A stretch of DNA of 60,000 nucleotides, taken from NCBI GenBank assembly GCA_914767715.1, contig OU612069.1:5334001-5394000 (forward strand), read 5' to 3'. How positions within the stretch are numbered: position 1 is the stretch's first letter; each line of letters starts with the position of its first letter. Below are positions 1 through 12,869 of this stretch, in pieces. Both the position numbers and the translations under genes were made by a program. Under the pieces are notes generated by a model. The model saw nothing but the letters and a program-made list of their open reading frames with translations, was not told the origin of the DNA and made no database searches. This stretch comes from Membranipora membranacea (taxonomy: Eukaryota > Bryozoa > Gymnolaemata > Cheilostomatida > Membraniporidae).

Positions 1-1944
1 ATTTCGCTCTATTCTCCGATAACAAAGTTTTCTTATTCAATGGCAATAGGCTACATTTAGTTATTTTTACAGGAAAATACACCCTTGGCATCGTAACTTT
101 TAACATAATTCTACTTGATACAGTTGAAAGTCTAAGATTATCACTATCAAAACAACTTGTCTAATTGACTTACTGTACAAATTATATTTATTTTTAATTG
201 GTACAGAGTCGATTTATTATTACATGAGGTGATGAGGATTAATTAATTTGCTAAATATAGTCTCGTCATACAGCATTTTTGTTCTGGTCGATTTTCTTGC
301 TAATTGCCAAAAATAGATATAATTAATCAAATTAATATTATGCCTTATTGATTACTTCCCTCAAAAGGTTACTGTCCAGTAGATTTAGGATAGGCAAGAT
401 GTATTCCGTCCCATAGAAAGATAAGCAAAGTAGATATTTCATGTCAGCTTGGAAAAGCTCCATTTGGCTATGTACTGAAATGCCGATAAACTGCAAACCC
501 AACATGAGGAGCATAGAGCACCATTGAAAAGTGCTGCTTTGCACCCTCAAGGATTATTACTTTCCCTATATTATTTATAGATCAGTCTTTGAGAATTGGC
601 ACCGGTATTGTAATATTTCAGATAGTTTAAATGACACATAATATTATATCATACCTAATTTCAATTTGGCAAAATCGCAATTCAGATCCGTATGCAGCAT
701 TACTTTGAAGAGTATTAAGAAACCACATCACTTGCTGGTGTCTCGCTGAACATCGTTCCGGTATGTTGTTTATACATCTTCCAAAATACTATTTCCAAGG
801 TGGTATAAAAACATTGCGGCAGCAGAAATCATATCCCATTACTCTGATTATATTGGTTGAGAGGACAATCTAATGTTCTCATATTATTGGAATGAGAAGT
901 GTCCCATTATGATGAGAGAAAGCACTGAACGTTGTGACAGTTTTATGAAAAAAACATTACCACAATGCATTTCATTTTGAAAATCATCGGTGGCTATGAG
1001 GTGGTTGTCACAGCATTATAAAAGAAACTTCATGGGATGATCATAAAATAATGCTGTAGTGATAGAAGAACTGTGATGCTATAACATTGTTAACATTGAA
1101 AACTTTTTGATAGCATGATCATAACATCATTAAAGTGCTAATTATAAGCTGTTTTCTCGCATTTAACAGTGATGTATCATCATGTCAAAAATAATGTTTG
1201 ACTAATACCTAGAACCAAAGATTCGGCTATAACTGAATCTGAACATTGTGATTACCATTCTGTATCCTATTAGGCAATAACCAAATCCCATCATTTACAC
1301 ACCATGTAATACTTGATAAAATTTTATGCAAAACGTTGTTACAATGTTCACCGTTTGCTGGGTTTTTGACCTGCATTTGTACCAAGAAGACAAAAAGTTA
1401 TGAGGTTCTGGAATATGGGGATCACAAAAATTCCCGGGGATCAATTAGCATTTATATACTTGGATTTTCAGCTTCGTGATAGGTACACTATATAGAACAA
1501 TCACTTTTTTTTATATCTACTGGTAGCAACATACAACGATTGTCTTAAACAAACTGCTCACGTGGATTTGTAAATAAAAGGCAATATCACCTTGTCTAGC
1601 ATACTGTGCAATTCCTCATCGGAAAGGTAATAAAACTGCCAACACAGGTCTCCAAAATTTAAATTCACACTTCTGCTTTTAAATTTTATTGATCGCAGTC
1701 ACGTAGATATGATGGTAGTTGGTTGTTTGACTGAAATAAATACAACAGCTTTATTTTCAGTTTTAAGGCTTTGTATATTTGGTATTTATTGCAGGTCATT
1801 GCCATCATCTTAAGGGCAAATCCACCACCTGTACCATTTAAATATTTACAAACATATTCAACTGTCAACAAATAGTCCATTGAAATAGTGAAAGTGAAAG
1901 ATTTGAAAGAGTTCAAAAACTTTGCCACCTCTATAAATGCGGTG

Positions 1945-2200
1945 CAATCATAGACTTGATTATAAACCTAGACATGCCACTATATGAATACTGAGGCACC
2001 GAGGGACTTAATTATGGGCAACGTAACGTCATTGGAAGGTGTAGAAGCAACAGTGCTATCATTGACTTTCTGTCCACAATCCAGGTTTTTTGTTCATAAC
2101 TCGATCAATTTTGATCGGATTTTGAGTTTAAAAATTAAAATAGATTTAGCAGCTTATCACATTTATGATTTAGAACTCAGTGACTTATGTGGATTTTGTA
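1945..2200 (+). repeat. dispersed repeat, partner at about 30763-31000
   Basis: Both copies share a run beginning around 'atagacttgattataaacc' (second copy 'atagacttaataataaacc'), then a segment with 'gaggcac', 'ttatgg' and 'ggtgtagaa' in the same order, then a block with 'gattttgagt'. Identity is diluted by indels, so this is an old interspersed family. No coding capacity is recognised, although one frame is open for 85 codons in this copy. Confidence 0.55.
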
Positions 2201-2382
2201 GTTCAACAGCTGAAGGAATCATCATCTCCTTATTTGTATAAATTTGATATACGTATAAAAATATAAATATATAAATATAAAAATATATAAACAAAATCCA
2301 CAAGAAATTCAGAAGAATAGAAACAAAAGACAGTCTATTTTGTATCAACTGATGTGTCTTTTGATTGGAAGCCCAGCAGTAT

Positions 2383-2421
2383 GTAGATTCAGTAGGTAGA
2401 TTCAGTAGGTAGATTCAGTAG
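2383..2421. repeat. 13-bp unit repeated three times
   Basis: The unit GTAGATTCAGTAG occurs three times head to tail without interruption. Confidence 0.9.
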
Positions 2422-3706
2422 GCCAGTGAATTCGCCATAAGGGCAAGGGGACTTGACCCTACCAATTTTCAGCTTGTCAATTTTGAAAATCCTCTTGTTT
2501 TAATTACCAGGTCCCCAGAGGGCCTCATTGTGATATTGGTTGGAATTATGTATGGATTACGCTAGTTTACTTGGTGCAATAGCCAATTACCATGATTTTC
2601 CCCATAGACTGCCCTTAAAAGAGGATATCATCATGATATTCCTGTGCCTACAATCTGAGCAAATAACTATAGCCAACATCACTAGGCACTGATGATGCAT
2701 CAATGATTTGGGTACACCAATCTACACATATTTACAATTGAGACCAATAAAATGATGGTCTTTTATAAAAGACTCAGGCAATCAAATTTGAGCCCATAAT
2801 TGCAAAAAAATTGATATGGTCTTCTACTTTATAGCTAATCTGCAGGAGTGAACTCTCACTGCAGGAGCCATTGAATATTCTCAGAGTTGACAATAACAGG
2901 ATAAAATCATTTATTGAACCCACCATGCACAGACCATTTATAAGAGATTTTATAGAGAAACATTACACAGGACACTTGTATTTGTAAATACCTAGAGATA
3001 ATAATCAGCCTTCACTCTATCGTTTCTTGGGGGATGAGGCATCACATCCATTGTAAATTTAATGTAAATGAAATTATTCTAATGACACAGGAGACACCTA
3101 TACTTGTTTAGGTGAACAAAATCAGAGTAGTTCTCACAAGATGATGTCTCAATAACAGCAACAAACCCAGGTGAAATCACCAAGCAGGGTTTATGGTTAA
3201 TATATCACATTGGGCCAATTTTAAAACTGGCAATACACGGTATACAAAACATGTAAAAAAATTGTATTTCAGTCTTAACAGCTCAGAAGAAATGTGTTTC
3301 CCTGATCTGACAAATCACTAGGGTCAATAAGCTTTGAAATATTACAACATAACGCAGTGGAATTGCTGTGTGTGCCCCTGTGATGGTTGAGATACAATGC
3401 TTGGGTGCTGCTTGATTTTGCTACTCTGTGACAGAGATTTATTTTGCTGATTTATTGGTGTCAATGTAAACAACACTCACAGCCCTCACCTCCTACCTCA
3501 GTGAAAACCTAAATATACTACACCCATGCTAAACTGTCAGACCATCATTCTGGTGTATTGTAACTGACCATGAGTAGCTTTTTTCTGTACATTAGATCTC
3601 TTAGAAAATGATGGGATCCCAAGATCTGATGATGCATTGAGTCAGTTGACTAGGCTTACTACGACTTGTCTCTAAATGCATTCATTTGTATATTATTTTG
3701 TTTTAG

Positions 3707-3877
3707 ACAGTGATCCAAATTACATAGATGCTACTGGTGACTCAGATAATGAAAGTAGAGTGGGAGATGGCCCAGGCAGTGATGCTGGAGAAGGTAGTTA
3801 TGGTGCAGGTAGTGAACCAGGTCACATTGGCAGAGATATGATTGATCAACAACTATCATCTGATGAGGAGGAACCAG
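3707..3877 (+). CDS. acidic exon of the piggyBac-type gene (upstream exon)
   Basis: The 171-nt exon lies between a pyrimidine-rich acceptor (..ttttgttttag) and a donor GTATG. It encodes an acidic, Asp/Glu/Ser/Gly-rich segment containing DSDPNYIDATGDSDNES and, near its end, QQLSSDEEEP. It ends in phase 1, matching the next exon at 4158 and then the transposase exon at 4671. An acidic, disordered N-terminus is common in piggyBac transposases and their domesticated relatives. An in-frame ATG lies upstream at 3676, but the acceptor between suggests a 5' exon not identified here. The host-gene or transposon origin of this exon is inferred from position and phase only. Confidence 0.5.
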
Positions 3878-4157
3878 GTATGTTCACCGTGCTAATTATG
3901 TCCAATGCAATATCATACTACAATGTGATATAGATATATACATATATTTATGATATATATATACTCCATTACGGTTGTGGCGTTTATTTTATAAAAAGCC
4001 TTCTATCGCTAGACTTACATGCGTCAGATGGAGTTGTTTATTGAAACATGCGAGCCATTGAGACATGAATGTTTATATGAACACTGGTGCAAGGGTTACA
4101 TGTTATAGCCTCACTTCATGCATAGGCCTATAATATGAACTATTTTTGCTTGAATAG

Positions 4158-4355
4158 AACCAGCTGGTAGGGGACGCGGTGGTAGGGGACGTGGTGGTAG
4201 AGGAGGTGTTGGTAGAGGAGGTGGTGGTAGAGGACGTGGTGGTCGAGTTGGTTGTGGTGCTGCTGGTAGAGGTGCTGGTGTTAGAGGTGCTTATGGTCGT
4301 GTACGGGGTGGGAGAGGACGTGGTCCTGGTGTGAGACGGAAAAGACCTGATGGAG
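4158..4355 (+). CDS. RGG/GRG-rich exon of the piggyBac-type gene
   Basis: This 198-nt exon (66 codons, phase 1 in and out) sits between acceptor ..tgaatag and donor GTATG. It encodes a low-complexity Arg-Gly tract such as GRGRGGRGRGGRGG, followed by a basic end RRKRPDG. RGG tracts in other proteins bind nucleic acid and phase-separate; here that role is inferred. The exon's phase fits both the acidic exon upstream and the transposase exon downstream. The tract may have grown by slippage of a GGTAGAGGA-like unit. Confidence 0.5.
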
Positions 4356-4670
4356 GTATGATGTCGACAATTACGTTTTTGGCTTTTTATCTTTTCACCT
4401 ACGAATGCAACTGCTCATCACACTGAGCAGAAAAAAATTTGTACCTCTGAATATAGAACATGTGTTCATAAGTTTATGTCTATTTATCGATCTCTATGCG
4501 GTTTCTTACCTTCACGTTTATATACATGGAGATAAGATATCACAGTGACGCCATGCGGAGAGCACTTACCTTCATGTTTATATATATGAAGATAAGTCCT
4601 TTTTTTCATGGTGACACATGATAAGTAGTTATGTTATAAATCAAAACAGATAATTGTTTTGTTTTTCTAG

Positions 4671-6122
4671 ATGAATTCGTCTGGCAGATGGCTACTGACG
4701 CAGCTCGTCAGGTACCTGACTGTACTGCTCAGCATGGTGTAAATACAACAAAACTTTCAGCAGGATGTAGTGAGATAGATGCATTCATGTAATTTTCGAT
4801 CGTACCTTTTACACTACCGTCAAATCTGAGACCAACCGCTACACTCGAAGTAACATGTCTGACGCACAGGCCGAATCATGGAAAACTGTAACACTGTCAT
4901 GCATGTACCGATTCTTCGCCATAATCCTTCACATGTGTATCGTGAAAAAACCATACATAGCGGACTATTTCTCCACAGATCCTTCGCTAGTTCAACTGGC
5001 ATGGGCCGCAACCGATTCCAGCAGATAATTAGGTACTTGCACCTGAATGACAATGCCGATCACGTACCACATGATCAGGATGGTCATGACCCACTTTTCA
5101 AAGTACGACCGATATTTGACAGTCTGTTAGCTAAGTTTGGAGAGTTGTATACTCCTTGGTCAAATCGTCGATGAAGCGATGTGACCATTTCGTGGTAGGG
5201 TAGGATTTCGGGTTTACATGAAAAATAAACCAAACAAGTATGGAATGCGAGTAGAGTGTGTATGCGAATCTAACAGTGGCTATGTATGTCAGATGGAAGT
5301 CTACACAGCCACAGGAGACAACACCGTAAATAGCCTGGTCACCCGTATACTCAATCCCTTTGAAAATAAAAACTACAGAGTTTACATGGACAGACGCTAC
5401 TCATCTCCTATTCTATTCCGTGAGTTACCGACTAAAGGCATTTATGCAGTTGGTACTTGTATGTCAAATCGTCGAAATTTGCCAGGTGACGATGCACAAA
5501 ATCTGCAGAAGGGTGAGAGGGTAGCTAGGCAGTGGGGTGATATTCGGACAAGAGAGACGTAATAACTTTGTCCACCGTAGATGCTGACGTAATGATCGAC
5601 ACAACAAATCCCAGGTCTAGATTTCACGATCACCAGGTAATGAAGCCGCAGACTGTCCTAACCTACAACAGCAATAAAGCTGGTGTTGAAAGACGAAAGT
5701 CGCTCAAATGGTGGAAGAAGCTCTTCTTTTGGCTGTACGTCATTGGAGTTGTAAACTCATTCAAAATCTAAAAATTCTCAAATCCAACATCCAAACTCAG
5801 ACTATCACAATACATCATAACATTGGCCAAAGAACTATTGAAAGAAGCTGGTATCGAAGAGCGAAATCAACCCCCGAATGCTGCAGCTGAACCACGCAGG
5901 CATGTAACTGGCAATCACTTTCCCGCCCCTTTACCACCGAACCCTGTAAAGCAGAACCCCATTCGACTTTGTGTGAACTGTTCATCCGAGCCCGGCCCTA
6001 ATGGCAAGAAACCTAGACGTGAATCAAGATACATATGTCTGGAATGCCAGGTAGCTTTTTGCTTGTTATGCCTTTATCCATATCACCGTCCTCATAGCAG
6101 ACAATCTTTAGGTTATCTTTGA
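4671..6122 (+). pseudogene. piggyBac-type transposase, frameshifted
   Basis: The exon begins after acceptor ..gtttttctag. Pieces in different frames align in order with the DDE core of PGBD/piggyBac transposases. FQQIIRYLHLND lies at about 5016-5052, and IVDEAM, which fits the first catalytic Asp region, at about 5160-5178. RVYMDRRYSS (second Asp region) is at about 5380-5410 and WGDIRTRE (third Asp region) at about 5533-5560, followed by DVITLST in another frame. A C-terminal cysteine-rich finger (CVNC..CLEC..CLLC) ends in a stop at 6120-6122. At least three frame changes plus stops (one at 4790-4792) make a functional transposase unlikely. Family assignment is from motif order; I could not find convincing TTAA-flanked terminal repeats. 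Confidence 0.75.
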
Positions 6123-7390
6123 CCTTTGCTGACATTCATGTATATATTACGCTTAGCTTCATTGATATTACATTTCAGAACTTGTCATGCATGGTATATA
6201 ACATATTTTATTATACAATCATATTTCAATATGTTACTTCATGGCTTTTGTCTTTTGAAATGCTCGTAATTTTTCCACAATCTTCTCATACGTCGAATAT
6301 AGAATTTTCTAACAGTCTGACGCTCTTTTATACCTGTATGTCTTTTTTTTTTACTGTCTCTCACAATTGAAAAGAAATAGAGATGTCACCACAGCATTTT
6401 TGATCCCTCCTGACAAAAAAACCAGTGATAATCTTTGGTTCAGACTTGAGATTTAGCATGAATTCAAGCATACACGACCAGTCAATCGGGGAAAAAAAAT
6501 TATCTTCTCAGCTGATTACGGCCTCCACTTTACCCCTACCCTAGCAAGCTATATATTTCTCTAACCCTGGAAAATTTATGCTCATTGGAACGATCATGAG
6601 CTGGGCATTCCAATGATATGCATGATAACAGGGCTACTACCAGCTGTGTTTCGGTTATGCTGCATTGAAAATCCCTGAAAGCGCCCGGTCACAGCATGTA
6701 TTGTTATATAATAGGCGGTCGGTAGTCAAAGTGTTAATCATGTATTTGTAAGTAATTTGAGTTGGTTTATGATTATGAAGTAATTTTGTATCAGAATGAT
6801 AGGATTTCTATACCGCTAAGTAGCCTGAATCTGATTATATTGCATACCTACATACATTCATGAGTGGGCATCTAAGTAAAATTCATGTTTCATGGTGTGT
6901 CTAAATATCTGAGGTAATATAGACAGCTTGTCCTTTCTTGTGTAAGGGATATAGTATTGAACAATAGCAGGTATAAACAAATAGAAGTGACAATTGTCAC
7001 CAGCGAGTTTTTTTATTTCTAATATTTGATACAGCCCTATACATAATAACTATCAATTGATTGGATTCTATAGGATTTTGGGACGATAACTATTCCTTGT
7101 TTGCTGTGAACAAAATTTGAAGTGTTGGTAGCTTAAGAGAACAAATCTAGATGAACTTGGCGATGTCTCGAGAGAAAATTAACACATTTGGTTTGAACAA
7201 AGGAATAGTAAGAATCGCAACGCAATGCATCGCAAATGGATATATTTTATTTGCAGATGACACTAATAATTTATGCTCAGACCCATCAACTTCAAAATAA
7301 CATCTTTACAATGATGAAGAGTCAGCTGAAGTTGATGTGGTAAACTGTTAGCACTTGTAACCTAGGATTGGCATTATCTTTGCGTTAGGC
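6123..7390. other. non-coding stretch
   Basis: AT-rich sequence after the transposase remnant. Open frames are short and low-complexity. I see no splice-phase-consistent exon, RNA gene or inverted repeat that I can support. Confidence 0.5.
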
Positions 7391-8117
7391 CGATGTTAGA
7401 GAGAAATGAGAATGAATTGGAAGGAGGAAACATAGCCCAACGGACATGGACACCAATAATTTTCAGAGATGCTCATCATTTCATGGTGAGATTGACACAC
7501 TGTCCGGATTTGCCAATTCTTCATTCCAATTATATTATGAAAAGTTCAGAATGTGATCCACTACTGAATACTTTACCACGAGCTTGCAAGAGCCAGCAGT
7601 AGGCACCCCTGTGCTATATCTTATGCTATGTGCTATGGTGATGGAGATAGTTATACAGAATTCACAAGGCAGTGTGAATGGGATTTAGGTTGCGAATAAC
7701 CAAATACTTCTGCCAATGAGGGCATTTATGGACAAGGCTAAGGTTGTGGCTTCAATCTTTAGACTGTATGAGTTGATAAAGAGATGTGCGATGCGATTCA
7801 AACCTAGCTAGAACCAGTCCCTGCCTTTGTGTTGAGGCAAACCTGTACCATATACCTAGAAACTGAGCTTATTCCCACGCCTGCAGAGCAGCCGGCGAAG
7901 TGCTTACGAAGATGTTATAGCTTGCTGATCACAGACAGGTTTCGCTGTCACATTTTTATCCTGCACACAGTATTGGTTGTTGCTAGGCAGACCATTACAA
8001 GACATAAAATGGGCAAGAACCTACACAGTTCATTAAAAGTATTTTGGCTTCAAGTTGCTGTAGAGTTATCTTCTCATTTTCATAAAATGTCGTACCAGGG
8101 ACCTATCATGAATTAGA
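7391..8117 (+). pseudogene. LINE reverse-transcriptase fragment, copy 1
   Basis: This region is a diverged copy of 27840-28490, where the frame is better preserved. Shared coding blocks include a segment of the RT after the catalytic region (MRAFMDKA..VVAS..RLYEL) and a segment around ETELI.TPAEQPAK. In this copy the RT-like start (GDGDSYTEF in the wrong frame) and several stops show decay. It is a fragment of a non-LTR retrotransposon ORF2 whose family pattern ends in AEQP.KSLGRWY. It lies at the left end of a larger duplicated block (partner 27.8-32.9 kb). Confidence 0.6.
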
Positions 8118-8439
8118 AGTTATCTCACTATGCCTAAATTGTCATATCCAGTCCTTGTATCCGGCTAAACATACAAACTTAAATGAGACAATTATTTAAA
8201 GAAGAAGAATCTAGGATCAAAATCAAGCACCAAGCGGAACAATCAATTGTGTCAATCTGGTTAGATAACTCTTTATAAACCCCTTATACTTGCGTGATAG
8301 CAATAGAATAGAATAGATAGCAATATAGCGATATAGCGATTTACTATTTCCATTCTAAATTCAATACAACTGGTTTTAAATTTTGCTGGACCAGGTCAAA
8401 GTTTTTGAGTGGGTGTATTAAATGAAGTAAGTGAGATAC

Positions 8440-8830
8440 ATAATGGTCAGCTGCAACAAATCCTAGACAAAATGAACGAGAACAAGAGGTCAGCTGACAA
8501 CCAGCACAAGGCCTTAATGACAGCAGCAAGCAAGATCAACACTCGTCTGAATGCCATCGAGTCTGATTAAAGAGGTTTCTTCACTTCACTGGAATATGCA
8601 CAATGAGATGTAACTGGTGTAAAAGCAAGGTTTGAAGAACTCAACAAATACAACAACTACAAGCTTATAATGAAGACAAATCAGAAAAAGCTTAGGCCGT
8701 CATCCACACTGTCGATAAAATCAACGAACGCTGTAAATATCTAATGTCCCGGAGAGCCGCAATGAAGCACATCAAAAATTGTTCTATCACTAGCAAGTCA
8801 CCTGGATACTACCATCTCACCAAGTGACAT
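8440..8830 (+). pseudogene. LINE ORF1-like coiled-coil remnant
   Basis: The frame encodes QLQQILDKMNENK, then ALMTAASKINTRLNAIESD, a stop at 8568-8570, then FFTSLEYAQ and, frame-shifted, ARFEELNKYNN. Heptad-like leucines and the S-L-E-(Y/F)-x-Q motif resemble the coiled coil of LINE ORF1 proteins in many animals. Stops interrupt it. This segment is present in the 7.4-12.2 kb block but not in its partner, so it is a separate insertion or was lost from the other copy. Confidence 0.5.
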
Positions 8831-10080
8831 AGATGCCTTGTAAGCCTTTCATTATATTTAAATAATTGGTCTGGTATGCTAGAACTTTGAAATCCTTTGT
8901 AGACCATTGTTCATTGGACAATATTTAGCTTTGTATCGGCAATATATTTTGGTAATGAACTTTCATGGGGGATGGGGTTGTGCGCGAATGTCATAACTGT
9001 GGTACATATTGGATGGTATCACATGTAAAATACCATATTAACAGCAGCCCAATATTTTGAATCTTAAATTCAATCAATCTAAAAGTCATGTCATATCCTC
9101 TACCTCCCATGTCAAACCTCATACCCAAACTGTCATACTAGATGGAAATAATTTTGAACGGCCTGAAAAATGAGATACCTTCGTGTAATAGTGGATAATT
9201 GTAAAATGTTTCATGAGCATGTGCAATCTCTTTTAATCGGCATCAAGAAGAATGTATGTTGTGGATGATTTTGTGTATCTAGTTCTAAACCTATAGCAAA
9301 TATGTTTTTCAAAAGCCCCTGATCCATATTTGTTTACCTTGTATATTTACTGTAGCTATGCCAATTACCAATAAGGCTATCACAAGAATATCAAAATTTC
9401 TCAATAGGCTGCAGCCCAAAAATTTCAATGGAATAGAGGCAAATCAAGGGAGTTGGGTATATCCTAAGCAACTGCTGTTATGAAATTAATTTTGTTTGTT
9501 CGTTCAGATGATCTGAGCCAATGCACTATGCCAGATGACTGCTTCACAGGTCCTCAAGATGTTCAGCCAAACACCGCTGCTTGAAGTCTGAAAATACCTT
9601 ACAGCTCATCGCGACTACCTGCAGGTTCGGCAAGGCATCCTATTGGCAAAGCGTTTGTGTATTGTGTTTTCATGCATCCAATTCAAATGACATGGCATGC
9701 TTTCAAAAATCAATTGTCACGGGTGCTCATTTTCTGCATTGGGTGTGACCGTTCAAAAGCCAATGATGAGAGCAATTTTCTGTTAGTTTTCTCAACAACT
9801 TGAAGGTGTTATGTATTTCATTGTGTAGATAATTCCGTCTGGTGTATTCTGAATTCCTGCTCAGCAGTTGTGGCTAGAGGGTAGGGAAAATCAGGTGTAT
9901 AGGGAAAAAATCCATTGCAATTCAACCCTGGTTCTTACTCTGCAACTCGGAGTGCAAGTGCAAGTGCATCTCTACCTACTGTTTTTCAAATTTCCTTGTC
10001 AAAATTGAATTTTCATGTAATGAATCAAGCCGATTTTATGATTATATTTTTGGTCGGACCTAAGAATAGTGGTAGGTATG
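8831..10080. other. non-coding stretch inside duplicated block 1
   Basis: No supportable gene. It is absent from the partner block (28490-28860), so it was inserted here or deleted there. A 60-codon open frame at 9915 is Ser/Ala-rich and unrecognised. Confidence 0.4.
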
Positions 10081-10215
10081 GCAAAGATATTCAATAGGTG
10101 AATATGAATTGAATGTCAGTAGCAAATACATAGGTGTATGCATGTATGCAATAACCTAAATGAAAAAAAGTCAATATGATACATTAATAGTAACTTTTAG
10201 CCAAACGGCGCAAAA

Positions 10216-10345
10216 TTCAGCTCCCTGTACTCTCGTCAGCAATGCTGTGCTGCCAAAGGAGTAGACCTCAATTTCAAAACAGCCTCTTGAAGACCCCAAG
10301 TAGAAGATCCAAAATATCACAAGCATGCTATCCAAATAGGTTACA
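10216..10345 (+). other. conserved coding-like segment, partner at 29374-29525
   Basis: Both copies encode, with an indel, a segment ending VEDPKYH(K/R)HAIQ.G.RPG directly before a donor-like GTAAAA or GTAGAA. The protein-level similarity despite nucleotide differences suggests an old coding exon or retrotransposon segment. I do not recognise the family. It also preserves the empty target site of the hAT element at 28961. Confidence 0.35.
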
Positions 10346-11442
10346 GGCCAGGTAAAATATCAGTGTCGCTCATTGCTGTTCTAACATCCGCTTGTTTCAA
10401 TGGATCTTTTTCTACTCTTTCTTGTTTGAATTTCATACAGGTTGTCAATGATGTCACAGTTATCTTTTCTTGTGAGAATGAAAAATTGATTGAGATTTGA
10501 ACTTTTCCATATTCTGCCAGCCATCCTTAAGATTCAGATCACTTTAACTGTTTTATTACAGTACCTCAACCCTTACAGTGTTACAATGTTGTGATGGGAT
10601 ATCTTTCCACGCAATTCCTGAATACATTTAGTTAGGCTTGAGAGTAAAATTGGCTTACTATTTAATATCAATTTTTAGCTTGTATATGTGTAGTTGTATA
10701 TCTTTGCCCAATTTTGTTTTTGGCAGCGTGTTATATTTTGTAATTTATTGAGGTGAGTTTGTGCGTGAGAAATTTCAATAATTTTAGATATTTGAACTGC
10801 ATATCGAGTTACCAGCTTTTTAGCATAATTATATTTGTGTTTTCCTTGGCTTTTATATTTTGAACATTGTCATCTCTATCAATGACAAACCATAATTGTC
10901 ATGACGTCAACTACTCCTCATTCGAGTTGCTGGTACTGTGCAGGAACTTATCTACTAATTCAAAGGTGAAACAGGATTGGGGTGCTCACCACCACTAAGC
11001 CCTGTTATATCCCATGTCACTTATAACTATGAGATAATGGCCTGTCACGTCTCTAAATGCTGAGACATTATCAGTATTGTATTGTAGGGTGAAATGAGGA
11101 AATTAACATCTTTCTACTCAGTGTCTTGGACTTTGAGTGAGTTATTAGCTGCCAGTATTTTTCTCACAAGTTAAATTATTCTCGCAATATTATTTACTTA
11201 AAAATATTTAAAATTTAGATAGTACAGTTGAACTTTGTATGGTTGATGTAAACAGTAGCTGTTTGGTGTCAGTAATAGGGCACCAATTTGAGCACAATGA
11301 TAAACACTTTCAGGATATTCAGATTTTCTAGGCTTTTAATATAGATATCTGCGATGAGATCAAACAGCAAATAAAATGAAATTGAACAGCTGTTACAACT
11401 ACTACTAGTACTACTAGTACAGGAAGTGCGGATATGACATAC

Positions 11443-11583
11443 CTCTCTGGTAGACAAGTGATGAGGCATTGGCCCACGACAAAGCGCTTTAGAGATTTCA
11501 GATCTCCTAACTCTGTGGGTAATGTCCGTAGCTTCACGCTATCCACTAAGTATAACACCTCAAGTTCTTTCAGACTGCAGACA
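11443..11583 (-). CDS. leucine-rich-repeat exon (LRR gene, exon 4 or later)
   Basis: The 141-nt minus-strand exon has acceptor ..ccaccacag at its upstream side and donor GTATG after ..CCAGAGAG. It encodes VCSLKELEVLYLVDS, LRTLPTELGDLKSLKRFVV and ITCLPE: two LRRs with the spacing L..L..L.L..... Entry and exit phase are both 2, identical to the exon at 31966-32106, with which it shares length and sequence pattern. It is therefore a tandem-duplicated LRR exon of the same minus-strand gene. The intron to the preceding identified exon would be about 20 kb; further exons between are possible. LRR proteins bind ligands or partners; the specific role is unknown. Confidence 0.7.
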
Positions 11584-12869
11584 CTGTGGTGGAAAAAAAA
11601 CATTTGAAAAACCATAAATAAAATACCATTGTAGGAAATAATGCGCAATAAAAAGCGACAAGAGAACTTCCAACAAAGTCAGAGTTTGATCATACTAGTA
11701 TTATTGATATCTCAAACTAGAATAATAGTAACCTTTGATAGTGAATCATTTGTGACTCTAGACATAATAATATAAACATAATACATTGCTGTATGTAATT
11801 TCATGACTCGTGTAACTACACTCTGATATTAAGTTATATAAAGATAAACAAAGATAAGTAGTCTGTTTGCAAAGAGTGAATAGGCTAAGCGAAACAATTC
11901 ATTTCATTGGCATCTATATCATTACTTGAGAAATTGACGAACAAGAAACCAAAAAAATCGACTGAGTGTTTATAGATTATTATTGAAGCATGTATATTTA
12001 ATTATGGCTTTCTTGAAAAAGGAAATGCTGCCTCACATTCTTAAAACGATGCCTCCAGGTACCTCGCTTTGCAGATGCTACCCTGGATAAAGTACATGCT
12101 ATTTTCTTATTGAGTATTGTGCAATAGTGCTAGGAAATAATAAACATTATATTATTGGCAAAGATTAAATTCATCTAGATAATTATCGAGCTTTGGAGTT
12201 ATCGTACTGAAATATTATATATAAGGTTTTTATCAGAGTATTCTAGCCTACAGAATCGGAATTGGTTGATCTATCAACCTGGATAGGGATGGGAGAATGT
12301 GAATCTGAACTGAACTCCCTCATTAATGAGAGAAAGTTTTAGGTTGATCAATTAACCATGTAACTTGTCATTTTTCTGATTTAGATTTTGCTGTCTGGAT
12401 AGATTTGCTTTCATTGTAATGTAGGTATCGAACGATATAATAGTAACCATGAATCAATGAATCTCAATCAGATGTTGCAGATAATAATATGAATTTCTGG
12501 TGTTGCAAGTTAGGTGATCCAGATGGGAAACTTAATCTATAAATGCTGACTTAAACCCACAGTGATGCTGGCTTGACAATGATTGAAATAAGAAAATATA
12601 GCCTCACTCATATGAATGCCCCTATCTTGTAGAGATGTTAATCAATTAATAGTGAATTTTGTATGGTCATTGAATATGCTAATCAATTCTTACAAGCGAT
12701 TCCTGGTCAATTTATGATTTACCAGTAGTTGATAAAAACTGAGGAAATCAGACAAAGGCGATTAGAGTAAAACGAATATCCCTAACCAAACTATTTTGTT
12801 ATTTTGAAAACTTTAATAAAATGACATTCATGTCTGTTTGGAGTTGATAATCAAAGTATAACTTTCGAG

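Larger units (their letters stand above)
1..3706. other. non-coding AT-rich stretch with old repeat fragments
   Basis: I see no exon I can support here. Open frames are short and unlike any family I know. It holds a dispersed repeat (about 1945-2200) and a 13-bp triplication at 2383-2421, both listed separately, and an A/T-only tract around 2245-2300. The last bases before 3707 form a pyrimidine-rich splice acceptor for the exon that follows. Confidence 0.5.
10080..12180. repeat. large duplicated block, copy 1 (partner about 28860-32900)
   Basis: Collinear similarity runs through many landmarks: 'ccaaactgcg/ccaaacggcg..cagctccctgtac', the 'gaagatccaaaatatcac' segment, 'ttacaatg' and 'gagacattatcagtattgta', the LRR exon, and 'gcagatgctac.ctggataaa' near the end. 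The partner copy also contains a hAT-type insertion and about 1.1 kb (30763-31850) not present here. The duplication is intragenic with respect to the LRR gene and duplicated one LRR exon. Confidence 0.75.

Noticed and set aside
338-550. 70-codon minus-strand frame rich in Leu and Phe
   Set aside because: No splice sites, motif or paralogue to support it; composition fits chance in AT-rich DNA.
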